A DNA stretch of 64,000 nucleotides from Lumbricus terrestris (lineage: Eukaryota; Annelida; Clitellata; Crassiclitellata; Lumbricidae): contig OX457039.1 in NCBI GenBank assembly GCA_949752735.1, positions 49,477,255 through 49,541,254 on the forward strand. Direction: 5' to 3'. Below are positions 35,940-45,840 of this stretch, piece by piece (position 1 is the first letter of the stretch; each line of letters starts with the position of its first letter). The position numbers and the translations under genes were made by a program. The notes beneath the pieces are model-generated. The model made no database searches and was not told the DNA's origin. It worked only from the letters and a program-made list of their open reading frames with translations.

Positions 35940-36215
35940 TGGATGAAGACGAGGCCAAGAGAGTGAGAAGGAAAGGAAGAAGAAAGATCGAGGAAAGAGA
36001 CAGAGAGATTGATAGATAGAAGGAAAGAAAGAAAGAAAGAAAGAAAGAAAGAAGGAAGGTGAGAGATAGAAGAAAGAACGAAAGAAAGAAGGAAGGAAGG
36101 AAAAAGATCGAGATAGAGAGATAGATGGCGGGGAAATCACAAGGGAGAACTAAAGAGGAAGAGAGATAAGGAAAGAGACAAAGACAGAGACAGAGGCAGA
36201 GATATATAAATATAC
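35940..36215. repeat. Purine-rich (GAAA/GGAA/GAGA) tract
   Basis: About 270 bases of almost only A and G on the + strand, with GAAA and GGAA tetranucleotide runs. A pyrimidine-rich CTCCCTCC tract follows at 36355-36395. Both can form triplex-type structures. Confidence 0.85.
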
Positions 36216-37348
36216 AAGGGAGGAGTCGTGTTTAGATGAGAGTTCACCGAGCGAGTAATTGATTGTCAGTGAGAGCTCAGTCGCTGACCTTCCACTCATT
36301 ATTGTCTGCTATACACGACGATCAGTCACTCCATCGTCATTCGATCCCTCCAACCTCCCACTCCCTCCCTCCCTCCTTCCCTCCCTCCTACCCCCCGTCA
36401 CCCCTAAGCTCTTCCTCTGTCCTCTCCCATCGTCCACTCATCTACTGCTGCTTGCTGTTGCTTCTGACTGGGGCTTTACACTGCAGACGGTGGCACTCCG
36501 GTCCTATCGGGTTTTAGTCGGGAGTCGGGACTCGGTCGCTGGCCACATTCAACACCCGATGGACGGCGCTCCTCGATTCCCATAAAGCCACCCTTGTAAT
36601 CCGCGTAATGTGAATGTTGCTAGGCGACAGAGACACCACACGCACACGCTTACGCTACAGCTGACCAACGTGTTCATCCTAGCAAACTTTGCAAAAAAGA
36701 GGTAAAAGCAAAAAGGCTAATCAATTTTCCAATCCAAGCAGGACAGGAAGCAGGGCTAATAGTTTAACCCTCAATGATCAGGCAGATGATATATAGTCAG
36801 ATGTTCACTTTTCACGTTATCAGTATTTCGATCGTTATTATTTATATTATTGTCATTAGTTATCTTTCTGTCCTTCGTATACAGATGCCAGTCGGTCCAC
36901 ATAACATTCTGCATGCGGTTTACTCTTTTTTGCTTTTATTTCTGTTACTATAGTGAATAGAAACTCAGATAAATACATGTAGCTGTAAGCTGTTATCATC
37001 AGCAAACGAAAATCTCGACAAAGATAAAAATGATGCTATTAAAATAGACCTAGGATGAAGGTGACGAGGTTGATGATTAATAAAACAATTGATGATGATG
37101 ACGATGTAGCGATATCCTTGATCCCACCCATACGTTCTTACCCTGCTATATATATTGTTGAATGTTAATTACACATGTTAAGTTAGGCAGAGGCCCTAGT
37201 TAATGATTAATTAATAATTTGATTGAGAAATTTCACATTGCTCTGTTTAATTAATTGACCAGTGCTATAACCAGTACTTAGGGGCAAAATATATATTAAA
37301 TAGGGGTAAACATTGCGGAATATAACAATGATCAATCACGGCATCAGC

Positions 37349-37606
37349 CAATGAGATGCGGATAAAAGGATCGGCTGCTGCGCCTGCGCGTTGAGCATCT
37401 TCAGTCTGGGAAGGAAGAACGTAATGGCCGAAGTTTGAACGGTCGCAAGTTGTTGATAATTATTGTCGGATATTATCGTGTGGTTTCGTGACATTCGGAA
37501 CGATTGGAAGCCGGAGTAAAGAACGATTAGTGTCCTAAAGTGTGGACTATATTGAAGGTCGAAGAACGTAACGAACGATCGGTAGAACGCTTTACTTACC
37601 GGTAAG
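37349..37606 (+). promoter_or_regulatory. Candidate internal promoter and first exon in TARP intron 2
   Basis: CCAATGAG (37349-37356), GATAAAAGG (37361-37369) and an initiator-like TCAGTC (37401) occur in order, in locally GC-richer sequence. A consensus donor CCG|GTAAGA follows near 37601. Spacing between the TATA-like box and TCAGTC is about 40 bases, longer than usual. It could be an alternative first exon or the remains of a retroelement terminal repeat. Confidence 0.35.
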
Positions 37607-38277
37607 AGCGTGTATGCGTTGCAGTTTACTGCGTATACCTTAGATCTACAAGGTTACGCCTCGTGACATTGCGAAGTGATAAATAATCTACAAAGGTTAC
37701 TTCGGACGGTAAATGAAAGTCGCAACAGTTTGTAAATTCGACATTGAACAAGAACTGTTCAAACCGTAAACAGCGACAGCAAAGATATTCGGCATTTGAG
37801 AAGAAAAGTCCGACAATTATCCGCAACGGAGAAATGAAGTCTACAGCCTGGAGATCAGCCATTGACGAGAATACGATGAAGACTGGCCGGTGGTGAAAAA
37901 CTACAAGAGCTAAAGAATTCAACGCGGGAGGGTAGATATTAAAGTTATATCCCTCAAAATTACTGTAATCAGTACTGGTTTTAAGTAAGGCTATTTAATA
38001 GAAGATTGTGTTAAATCAGACATTATCCCAAACCCTTAGAGGAAAGATTTGTGTGCTGTACATGTTGACATATATTAATATTCATATGCTAATATTATTT
38101 TTATATTAAACACTCGACGTGTTGATTTGTTGACATATAGGGCAATAACCCACATTGCAGCGAATAGGATTATAGTATGCAAATGAGTAACATGATCTCA
38201 GCTCTGAGCTCTGGAATATAATACCACCCAAACAATCGAGCCATAGTGTGGTCTTAGCAATCCGTTACAGACGATGA

Positions 38278-38365
38278 TGGTGATGATGGTAATGGTGGTT
38301 TCGGTAGTGATGCATGGACGATGGAGATACTGTTGTTGTTGTTGTTGTTGTTGTTGTTGATGATT

Positions 38366-38437
<72 letters not shown>

Positions 38438-38640
38438 GTGACGATGATGGTGACGATGTTGTTGTTGCTGCTGCTGCTGATGATGGTGATGGTAATGATG
38501 ATAATGATGCCGATGCTGATGCTGCTGCTGCTGATGATGATGTTGATGCTGCTGATGATGCTGCTGATGATGATATGGTGATGAGGATGATAATGCTGAT
38601 GCTGCTGATGATGATTGTGATGATGATAAAGATGAGGAAA
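38278..38640. repeat. (GTT)n/(GAT)n/(GCT)n triplet repeat cluster
   Basis: GTT, then about 30 GAT triplets, then mixed GAT/GCT/GTT triplets. Frames are open on both strands because of the triplet periodicity; this is not coding evidence. It lies about 190 bases before TARP exon 3. Confidence 0.95.
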
Positions 38641-38825
38641 CTCAAGAAGAAACAGCAGACGATCAATGACAACAATAAGACGAAGAAGATCAGTTCTCAT
38701 CACACCATATCATATAATTAATAAACCTAGCCTATGTCAGTCTCACTATTCTTCTAAGTATGTGCGTGGTGTTCGGTGAGTGTGTGCGAACGATGACAGC
38801 GAATTGTGTTTTTGGTTGGTTGTAG

Positions 38826-38963
38826 TTTCATTGCGACGAGCAACAATCTTCCCGCTCATCAGTCTTCTCTTGCTTCTCGTCGGAGAAATTGTTTGCTTCC
38901 TCGGTCATTGCAACCAGAGAAACGTATTAACATTCATATCGGGGATATTTTTCGTCGTCGGTG
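38826..38963 (+). CDS. CACNG: TARP / calcium channel gamma subunit-like protein, coding exon 3
   Basis: The 138-base exon runs from acceptor GGTTGGTTGTAG to donor G|GTGAGT, phase 1 at both ends. It encodes residues 98-143: RRATIFPLISLLLLLVG (transmembrane helix 2), then CNQRNVLTF and SGIFFVVG (start of helix 3). The ATIFP...SLLL and GIFF motifs are characteristic of CACNG proteins, and the HCNQRN...FISGIFF part looks nearer to gamma-5/gamma-7. Exon length is close to the vertebrate third exon. Confidence 0.92.
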
Positions 38964-38979
38964 GTGAGTTACTCACATC

Positions 38980-40900
38980 TCCCAGCATCCGATTTTTTAC
39001 GATGGTGGCGACACACAGCGACCGCGGTGGTGATGATATCTGACGTCAGCGTCGTTTAATTCGACGGCTCTTGCAGCTGGTTGTTACTTGCGTCTACTTC
39101 TCTTCTTTTCTGCTTCTCCGTGAAAATCCTTCGATACGTCCGTTTATTCATAGGCCTACGTCTGCCGTGATTTCTTTGTATCAGTATTTCATCTGTCTGG
39201 ATGTAACACTTTATGTAGTTCTATTTATGTATACATGCATGCATGCATGTATGTATGTACGTGTATGTATATATGCATTTCTTTATATTCAATCAGCTTG
39301 ATTTTCCTGTAACCATTATTCTACAGATTTGACAATTATGGTAATGTAATAGAGTAGCTTATCCGTACATAATTACATACATACCTCCAATCCTGTAGGT
39401 ATGGTTGGAGATATGCAGGCTATGTATGCATTAGATCTATTCTAAACGTGTACTAAACGTGTAATAGGCTACTGTATACGTCTAGAACAATCTTCCTCTT
39501 TTCTATATGATGCTCTGACTTCGCGTTATTTTTGCAATGTCTATAGGCAGGTTATCTAGGTCACGCCTTGGCTCCGTTAGGATCGTCTATGACTCTATGA
39601 GGAGGGAGCCGATCATCGGCAGGTGAAGTAACCTATTCCATTAGCAACGACGACAGCAAGCAGAGACCAACGGGTTCTTTCAATCCATAAGTTACAACTC
39701 TGCATGCAGCTGCATCGGCCAAACGATCCTCAAGGCATATTAAGTCAATGCATTGCTGCAGCGTTACGAACGGCAGAGGCTGCTGCAGATGATTTACTAG
39801 AATCTGACTGAAGGCCAGGACAGCATGCGGATGATTTACGCTCATGAATTATTTAGACATAAATGGAGTTAATGACGTCCTTCTCCTCCTGCACAGTCCG
39901 TCGAAGATGAGCAAAGCAACACATAAATATTAGCGCAGGCTAAATACGCCGAAATTAAACCTCCAACTGAACAATCTTCGTAAAGTATATTCTCTGGTGA
40001 AATCCAGTCCCTTTCGCCTCAATCCCATGCATTCATAATAAACGACGCGGTTATTCTATGCATTCTTCTTGGCCACAGAAGCTCTGTATACTTGTGTTAT
40101 TTCTATAAGCCGGCTATTTTAGAAGACTGTTGAAAGCTTGTCTACTGCTATTTTACCTTCGCTCTGTTACAAATTTTGCTCCTTTTCGCCCTGTTCTGTT
40201 TTGTCAAACAACATCAAAAATGCAAACTCTGACTTCCATATGCCGAACTCTGCTCTAGTTTTGTATACTGACTGAATAGGCCTATAGCTCCTTCCAAACC
40301 CCGCAGACTGTTTTCGAGGTTATCCTCCAACCCTTGCAACCATGGGACTAGAACTGGACTATATCTCTGTCCTCTAAAAAGAAACTGTCGCTGCAACAAT
40401 CATTGACGTGCTGAAACACTTCACAAGTCTTCACAGGCTGCTTAGAAATGAAAAATTTGGGACAGTGTACGAGGCAAGTTTAGTTTTGTACAGATATAAG
40501 AGTTGCTTAAACTGAAAGTCGACTGTCAAGCCTCCTGATAGACTATACGGGAACCCCTTGGTTGGTAAAAAGAGATTAGTTGTGGGATTGGCCTTCATTA
40601 TAGCCATCCAAACACTGGAAACCGTTAGAAAGTCAATAAAAAATAACGTTAAAGTTGTCCAGTGATTTTTACTTCATTTTAAGCTTACGCAAATTGTCAA
40701 GAATTTGGCGAGATCTGGCGAGCCATTTTAAACCACCGCGCGGGCTGCATTTGGACGGCATCAGCATTGATCTAAACAATATAGCTGAGCTTCGGTGCAG
40801 AGCATCAGCAAAGGGAACAGTTAGCCTGAGATAGGCAACATTTAATGAGTAGAGTAAATCTGGTAATTTTCAGAGAAAGAAAGAGACAAAGATTCTTGTA
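38980..40900. other. TARP intron 3, no further feature recognised
   Basis: About 1.9 kb between exons 3 and 4. Apart from the short repeat at 39233 I see neither genes nor transposon ends. Confidence 0.55.
39233..39275. repeat. (ATGC/ATGT)n short repeat
   Basis: About ten GCAT/GTAT tetranucleotides. Confidence 0.75.
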
Positions 40901-40930
40901 ATGACGTCTTTATTTCGTCTGCTGTTTCAG

Positions 40931-41544
40931 GTTTATGCACGCTCATCGGAATCATAATCTACATCAGTGCCATAACGGAGGAGGCCGGAAACAAGCCGAA
41001 GATGCCGATGGACGAACCAAAGTTCAGCTATCGATACGGACCTTCGTTCGTCATGACCATCAGTTCCTTCATCGCTTCCGAAACGACCGGAGTTCTGTCC
41101 GTCTACCTCTACATCGTCCAGTACAAGGACGGATATCGCAAGAAACAGAAACGCCTCATCTCAACAGCGACTCACGCGACGACGACGACGACGACGACAA
41201 CCTACACGAACGATCTCCACCCGTCGGCGTCGTCGGCCCGACGGTTGACACCGACGATGTCGTCGTCGAACTCGCGGGGTCACCACACGCCGCCTAATTC
41301 CTCCGACTCCTACTACGCTTACATGCCGGTGACCGATGCTGCAACGCTCCCGCCGGACGCGACGTCGTTTCACCGGGCGAGGGACGACGCTGCCGCCGCC
41401 TCGAGACACGCGCTACACTCGTCGGCGGCGGCGATGGCCGTTGACGCCCAGGTGCATTTCCTAGCCCGTCGCGACAGGGCGCTGCTGCTTCGTTCCCTTG
41501 TCAGGGAGTCATCGGATACGCCACGCAGGACGACCGTCGTCTGA
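40931..41544 (+). CDS. CACNG: TARP / calcium channel gamma subunit-like protein, terminal coding exon 4
   Basis: Acceptor CTGTTTCAG precedes GTTTATGC; phase 1 joins exon 3 as GGLCTLIGIIIYIS (end of helix 3). FSYRYGPSFVMTISSF and TGVLSVYLYIVQY (about residues 175-210) form helix 4 and match the YGWSF...GVxSVYL signature of the family. The cytoplasmic tail (about 140 residues) begins with basic KDGYRKKQKR and has a run of eight Thr encoded by an ACG repeat (about 41176-41199). It also has Ser/Thr/Pro- and Ala-rich parts and a closing DTPRRTTVV. That terminus fits a class I PDZ ligand and resembles the TTPV end of vertebrate stargazin-type TARPs. Stop TGA at 41542-41544. The four exons total 1044 bases (347 residues). 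Confidence 0.92.
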
Positions 41545-42572
41545 GTTCAGCTCTCTTCTTTGCACCTCCATCTGTACGGTTGGATTCATGTAATTATCTT
41601 CCTCGTCGCCCAGACGATGATGTTATGCCGTGAGAACCACTTTATTTGGCAGGCAATGCGCCGTCAAAATATTGAATTCATTAGATACATGTAGGTGAAG
41701 TCGGGTCCGGTTGCAGGTCAAGGGGATCTGTTGCGGAAAGATATATAATGGCGTGTGGCCATAACATTCATTTGAAATTAAATATTTGGACAGATATTCC
41801 TCTATAAGCCTATGATGAATTATTCCTAACACTATGCAAGCATTTTAGCTTTCGCATGGAAGACTACGACTGACTTCAAACTCATTATTCATACAATTTC
41901 AACCCTGGGCCGGAGCGAGACTGTTATAAATGTGATAATAGGCTTCCTGAAACGGAGTTACTATCAACTGCTTTATTTCTACGTTTTGCAACTTATGTTT
42001 TAACTTCGCAAGTTATGCTTCTGTGTCGAGACGGGTAACACTATTATTGTCGGGTGGATTGAATTTACAGGCCTGTGATTTGAATGTTTCCAGTGTAGAC
42101 CTAGACTGTCGCAAATGTCGTCTTTAGGTCTATAAGCAGAATCCGCAGACAAGACAATAGTGCGCTGGCATTAATACAATGGTTTAGTAGATGTACGCAA
42201 TGTTTGCAGGAGAGTGCATTATCTTTTCAATTATAATATGTTACGATGATTCTGCGAATTTCAATTCCACACACTTTTGGATTTCTTTGTTGAGCACAAT
42301 GAACACTTTCTGATGCATAGCAATGCGGAAGATTATATATAGCATTTAAAATTGCCTGCCTATAGTCGCTAGATCTCGATAGATCCATGCATCTGTGCAT
42401 TTATAGCCTCTTGCTTAAAGCACATGCATTCTGCACATGCCACCCGTCTTAGAAGACTACCTTCATTTTCCCACGTCAGCACCTGCAACTCATCACCAGC
42501 TCATATTCAAGCCTGCCATGATCAAGAAAAAATGCTCGTAATATATAGGCTAACATTGCAATAACAAATAAA
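41545..42572 (+). other. Probable TARP 3' UTR with candidate polyadenylation signal
   Basis: No splice sites or coding frames are obvious after the stop. AATAAA occurs at 42567-42572. The minus strand here carries a thioesterase-exon fragment near 42470, so the true 3' end may be earlier. Confidence 0.35.
42425..42512 (-). pseudogene. Decayed fragment of a thioesterase-like exon
   Basis: On the minus strand GCTGGTGATGAGTTGCAG onwards reads AGDELQVLTWENE, which matches VGDELEVMTWEND of the intact thioesterase exon at 45.9 kb. Two in-frame stops lie just upstream and the similarity does not extend far. It looks like the remnant of another tandem gene copy. Confidence 0.6.
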
Positions 42573-42769
42573 GATCACTATTTCAGTTACATCGCCATAA
42601 TTTTAGCAATTTTATAGGTTATCAGTTTCGCAACATATGAGCATATAATTCTGTAGTTTTATTCACAAGTTGACGACTGGATTAAGAGTTATGGTCTGCA
42701 CAGTTGGTGAACCAATTATTTACAATAATTATAATAATCTGTCCGCAGCGACTTTCAGAGAAACTTAAG

Positions 42770-42858
42770 GAAGGAAGGAAGGACGGAAGGACGGAAGGAA
42801 GGAAGGAAGGAAGGAAGGAAGGAAGGAAGGAAAGAAGGAAAAAAGGAAGGAAGGAATG
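42770..42858. repeat. (GGAA)n microsatellite
   Basis: About 20 GGAA/GGAC tetranucleotides. The same type of repeat (GAAGGAATGAAGG) starts the sequence on the other side of the assembly gap. Confidence 0.92.
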
Positions 42859-43144
42859 TCTTTCTTGAATTTTAGGGTATGAAAGAAGACGGTCAAAAAA
42901 CGCAAAATATCCAGGTTGACATGAACATGAACAGTTATGCAATATGTCGTAGAACGCTAGCGACATATCAAACAACATAATATATCAGTCTGGAACATAA
43001 ACATCGACATCCAACAGATAAGTAGCAGCAGGCGAAATACATGTAGGTTGACTGTATACGCGTTGTTCATCAAAACCTTAGAAGTTTTGCTAGACCTGTC
43101 GACACCATCAGCGTCGCGTTAACTGTAAACACTTGGCGCATGTG
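42855..43144. repeat. Duplicated 3' flank of the thioesterase gene, copy 1, left part
   Basis: About 290 bases similar (by eye, high-80s percent with small indels) to 45470-45752. Shared landmarks include GTATGAAAGAAG, ATATCCAGGTTGACATGAAC, ACATAAACATCGACATC and CTGTCGACACCATCAGCGTC. It is cut at 43144 by the 2.0-kb element and continues at 45148. Confidence 0.85.
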
Positions 43145-45147
43145 CAGTGTTTAATCCAGGCGTCTCTGGGGGGGAACTTTCCCCCCCCCCCCAGGATTGA
43201 CATTTCCCCCCCAGAAAAATTTCACAAAATGTTATTGGTTTTAGTAACTTTTTCATCGTTGTTTTACTTGAAGTGTTATAATATACCGTGATATTATTTA
43301 CTATTATATGATTATAATGACATTATTTACTACTATACTATACGATACTATCATGTTGCAATGAAAATAACTTACTGTATATATTTAGATAAACAATAAA
43401 CACTATTTTTTCTAACTAAAAACAGAGATGACATCTCCTCCAGAAAAATGTGTCAAAATGGTAATAGATTTAGTTGCTGTTTAGTGTTTACATCATTGCA
43501 TTACATGAACTGTTATAATAATATAACCGTAATACTGTTATAATAATATAACCGTAATATTATTTACTGCTACATGGTTGTAGAAATTATTTACTGTTAT
43601 ATTATATGACAAAATCCAGCAAAAATGAGTATAATTTACTGTTAATATTTGTACAAATACTATTTTTGTACAACTGAATGGCTATCAAGTGCCATCCTTC
43701 ACATTTTAAACTGTCAAATTTAAAAATGTTTTGGTCCTATTATCTGAACACCTAGTAAAACAACATCATTACTACAAGACTAGTGGCTTCTTGATTTTGG
43801 TACCGGTAGTTTATTAGCTCTTGGTAGATTTGTGTACCATTAAATATGATTTCGGAAAGTGTGTACTGGTCACCAACTCAGGGCCATATGGAGAAACTGG
43901 GATAAGCTGACAGTTTCTGATTACAGTGCTGAAAAAAGTCAGCTTATTTACTCATATAAACAGTAATTCATTAGAATAACCCAGCAACAGCAGAACTGAG
44001 CTGCTGAACACGATACATAAAGATTTTTTTTATTGTAATTACATAATATGTATATATTGAAATCCTAAAACACTTTTTATCCGTACTGAAATAATGGAGT
44101 ATTTTGTTAAAATGGCCTCTTCAAAGGGTAGGCCTACCATTGCAATGTGGAAATTCAAGAAGTTTCTAATGAGTCACTGAAAAAGTACAGCAATCTTGTT
44201 AAGATGACACCTTAAACTGCTGCCATTGCAATGTGGACATTCAAAAAGTTTCTAATGGATCACTGAAAAAAGTACAGGTATTTTGTTAAGATGACACCTT
44301 AAAATGTTGCCATTGAAATTTGGAAATTCTAAAAGTTTCTAATGGGTCACTGAAAAAGGTTCAGCTATTTTGTTAAGATGACACCTTAAAATACTGCCAT
44401 TGCAATGTGGAAATTCAAAAAATTTCTAATGGGGCACTGAAAAAGTACAGCTATTTTGTTAAGATGACATCTTAAAATACTGCCATTGCAATGTGGAAAT
44501 TCAAAAAGTTTCTAATAGGTCACTGAAAAAGTAAAGCTATTTTGTTAAGACGACACCTTAAAATGCTGCCATTGCAATGTGGAAATTCAAAAAAGATGAC
44601 ACCTTAAAATGCTGCCATTGCAATTTGGAAATTCAAAAAGTTTCTTATGGGTCACTGAAAAAGTACAGCTATTTTGTTAAGATGACATCTTAAAATACTG
44701 CCATTGCAATGTGGAAATTCAAAAAGTTTCTAATGGGCCACTGAAAAAGTACAGCTATTTTGTTAAGACGACACCTTAAAATGCTGCCATTGCAATGTGG
44801 AAACTCAAAAAGTTTCTAATGGGTCACTGAAAAAGTACAGCTATTTTGTTAAGATGATACCTTAAAAAAGCTGCCATTGCAATGTGGAAATTCAAAAAGT
44901 TTCTAATGGATCACTGAAAAAAAGTACAGCTATTTTGTTAAGATGACACTTTAAAATACTGCCATTGCAATGTGGACATTCAAAAAATTTCTAATGGGGA
45001 GGGGGATTTGCCCCTCCCCATTACCCCCTCAGTGAGCTACGCGCCTCACGAGCGTCCGAAACGAGCGTCCTTTGGACGCTCAATTGTCTCCCCCCCCAGA
45101 AACCTCAATTCCCCCCCCCCAGCGGACGGGGACTAGATTAAACACTG
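43145..45147. mobile_element. 2.0-kb hAT-like element with internal satellite
   Basis: The terminal inverted repeat CAGTGTTTAATC...GATTAAACACTG is followed inwards by runs of C/G with CCCAGAAA motifs on both sides. GCGCATGTG stands directly outside both ends (43136-43144 and 45148-45156). The paralogous site at about 45750 (TTGGCGCAGGTGATTATG) lacks the element, which confirms the boundaries. Apart from the 86-bp array it shows no transposase frame, so it is non-autonomous. The duplication is 9 bases if the end is CACTG, or 8 if one more G belongs to the element. Confidence 0.9.
44130..44998. repeat. ~86-bp tandem array inside the 2.0-kb element
   Basis: About ten units with the landmarks GCCATTGCAATGTGGAAATT, AAAAAGTTTCTAATGGGTCA, GTACAGCTATTTTGTTAAGA and TGACACCTTAAAAT. 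One unit is deleted internally (about 44585). A diverged relative occurs at 52135-52185. Confidence 0.93.
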
Positions 45148-45253
45148 GCGCATGTGATTATGATTAGATCATTAGAAATAGAATGATTAGTCTATTCTTA
45201 AAGGTCAGTCAGTCCAGGTTCGAAGCCCTTATATGTTGCTGTGCACATATGGA
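45148..45253. repeat. Duplicated thioesterase 3' flank, copy 1, right part
   Basis: Continues the duplication after the transposon: GATTATGATTAGA...TTAAAGGTCAGTCAGTC and GGTTCGAAGCCCTTATATGT, matching 45753-45840. It runs into the assembly gap. Confidence 0.87.
45229..45253 (-). CDS. 3' end of a second thioesterase-like gene copy, truncated by the gap
   Basis: The minus strand ends in PYVHSNI and TAA (stop 45229-45231), identical in peptide to the end of the intact exon at 45816. Only eight codons are visible before the 200-N gap. The stop and the last residues are conserved although the flanking DNA has diverged, which hints that this copy was or is functional. Confidence 0.6.
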
Positions 45254-45453
45254 NNNNNNNNNNNNNNNNNNNNNNNNNNNNNNNNNNNNNNNNNNNNNNN
45301 NNNNNNNNNNNNNNNNNNNNNNNNNNNNNNNNNNNNNNNNNNNNNNNNNNNNNNNNNNNNNNNNNNNNNNNNNNNNNNNNNNNNNNNNNNNNNNNNNNNN
45401 NNNNNNNNNNNNNNNNNNNNNNNNNNNNNNNNNNNNNNNNNNNNNNNNNNNNN
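45254..45453. other. Assembly gap, 200 N
   Basis: Exactly 200 undefined bases, probably a placeholder of unknown true size. Both sides carry the same duplicated sequence, so the gap may hide a second thioesterase copy or may be an unmerged overlap between haplotypes. Confidence 0.98.
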
Positions 45454-45840
45454 GAAGGAATGAAGGATCGTCTTTCTTAGGGTATGAAAGAAGGCGGTCA
45501 AAAAATGCAAAATATCCAGGTTGACATGAACATGAACACTGAACAATTACTCAAGATGTCGTGGGATGCTAGTGACATGTCAAACAGTATAATATATCGG
45601 CCTGGAGCATAAACATCGACATCAAACAGATCATTAGTAGCAGGCGAAATAGGTTTACTGTACCCGTTATTCATCAAGAACTTATAGAAGTTCTTGCTAG
45701 GCCTGTCGACACCATCAGCGTCGCGTTAACTGTAAACACTTGGCGCAGGTGATTATGATTAGAAATAGAATGATTTGCCTATCCTTAAAGGTCAGTCAGT
45801 CAAGGTTCGAAGCCCTTATATGTTGCTGTGAACATATGGA
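45454..45840. repeat. Duplicated thioesterase 3' flank, copy 2 (transposon-free)
   Basis: Same sequence as 42855-43144 plus 45148-45253 but without the 2.0-kb element. The empty site lies near 45745-45757. Confidence 0.85.

Noticed and set aside
38254..38721. Open frames on both strands through the GAT/GCT repeat next to TARP exon 3
   Set aside because: Triplet repeat artefact (poly-Asp/Met/Ile). The real exon 3 begins downstream, after a splice acceptor.
40935..41409. Other open frames on both strands over TARP exon 4
   Set aside because: They are shadows of the real frame, caused by GC-rich codons and the ACG repeat.
45183..45546. Open frames running across the 200-N gap
   Set aside because: Undefined bases cannot support a reading frame. 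Only the eight codons left of the gap on the minus strand are kept as a partial CDS.
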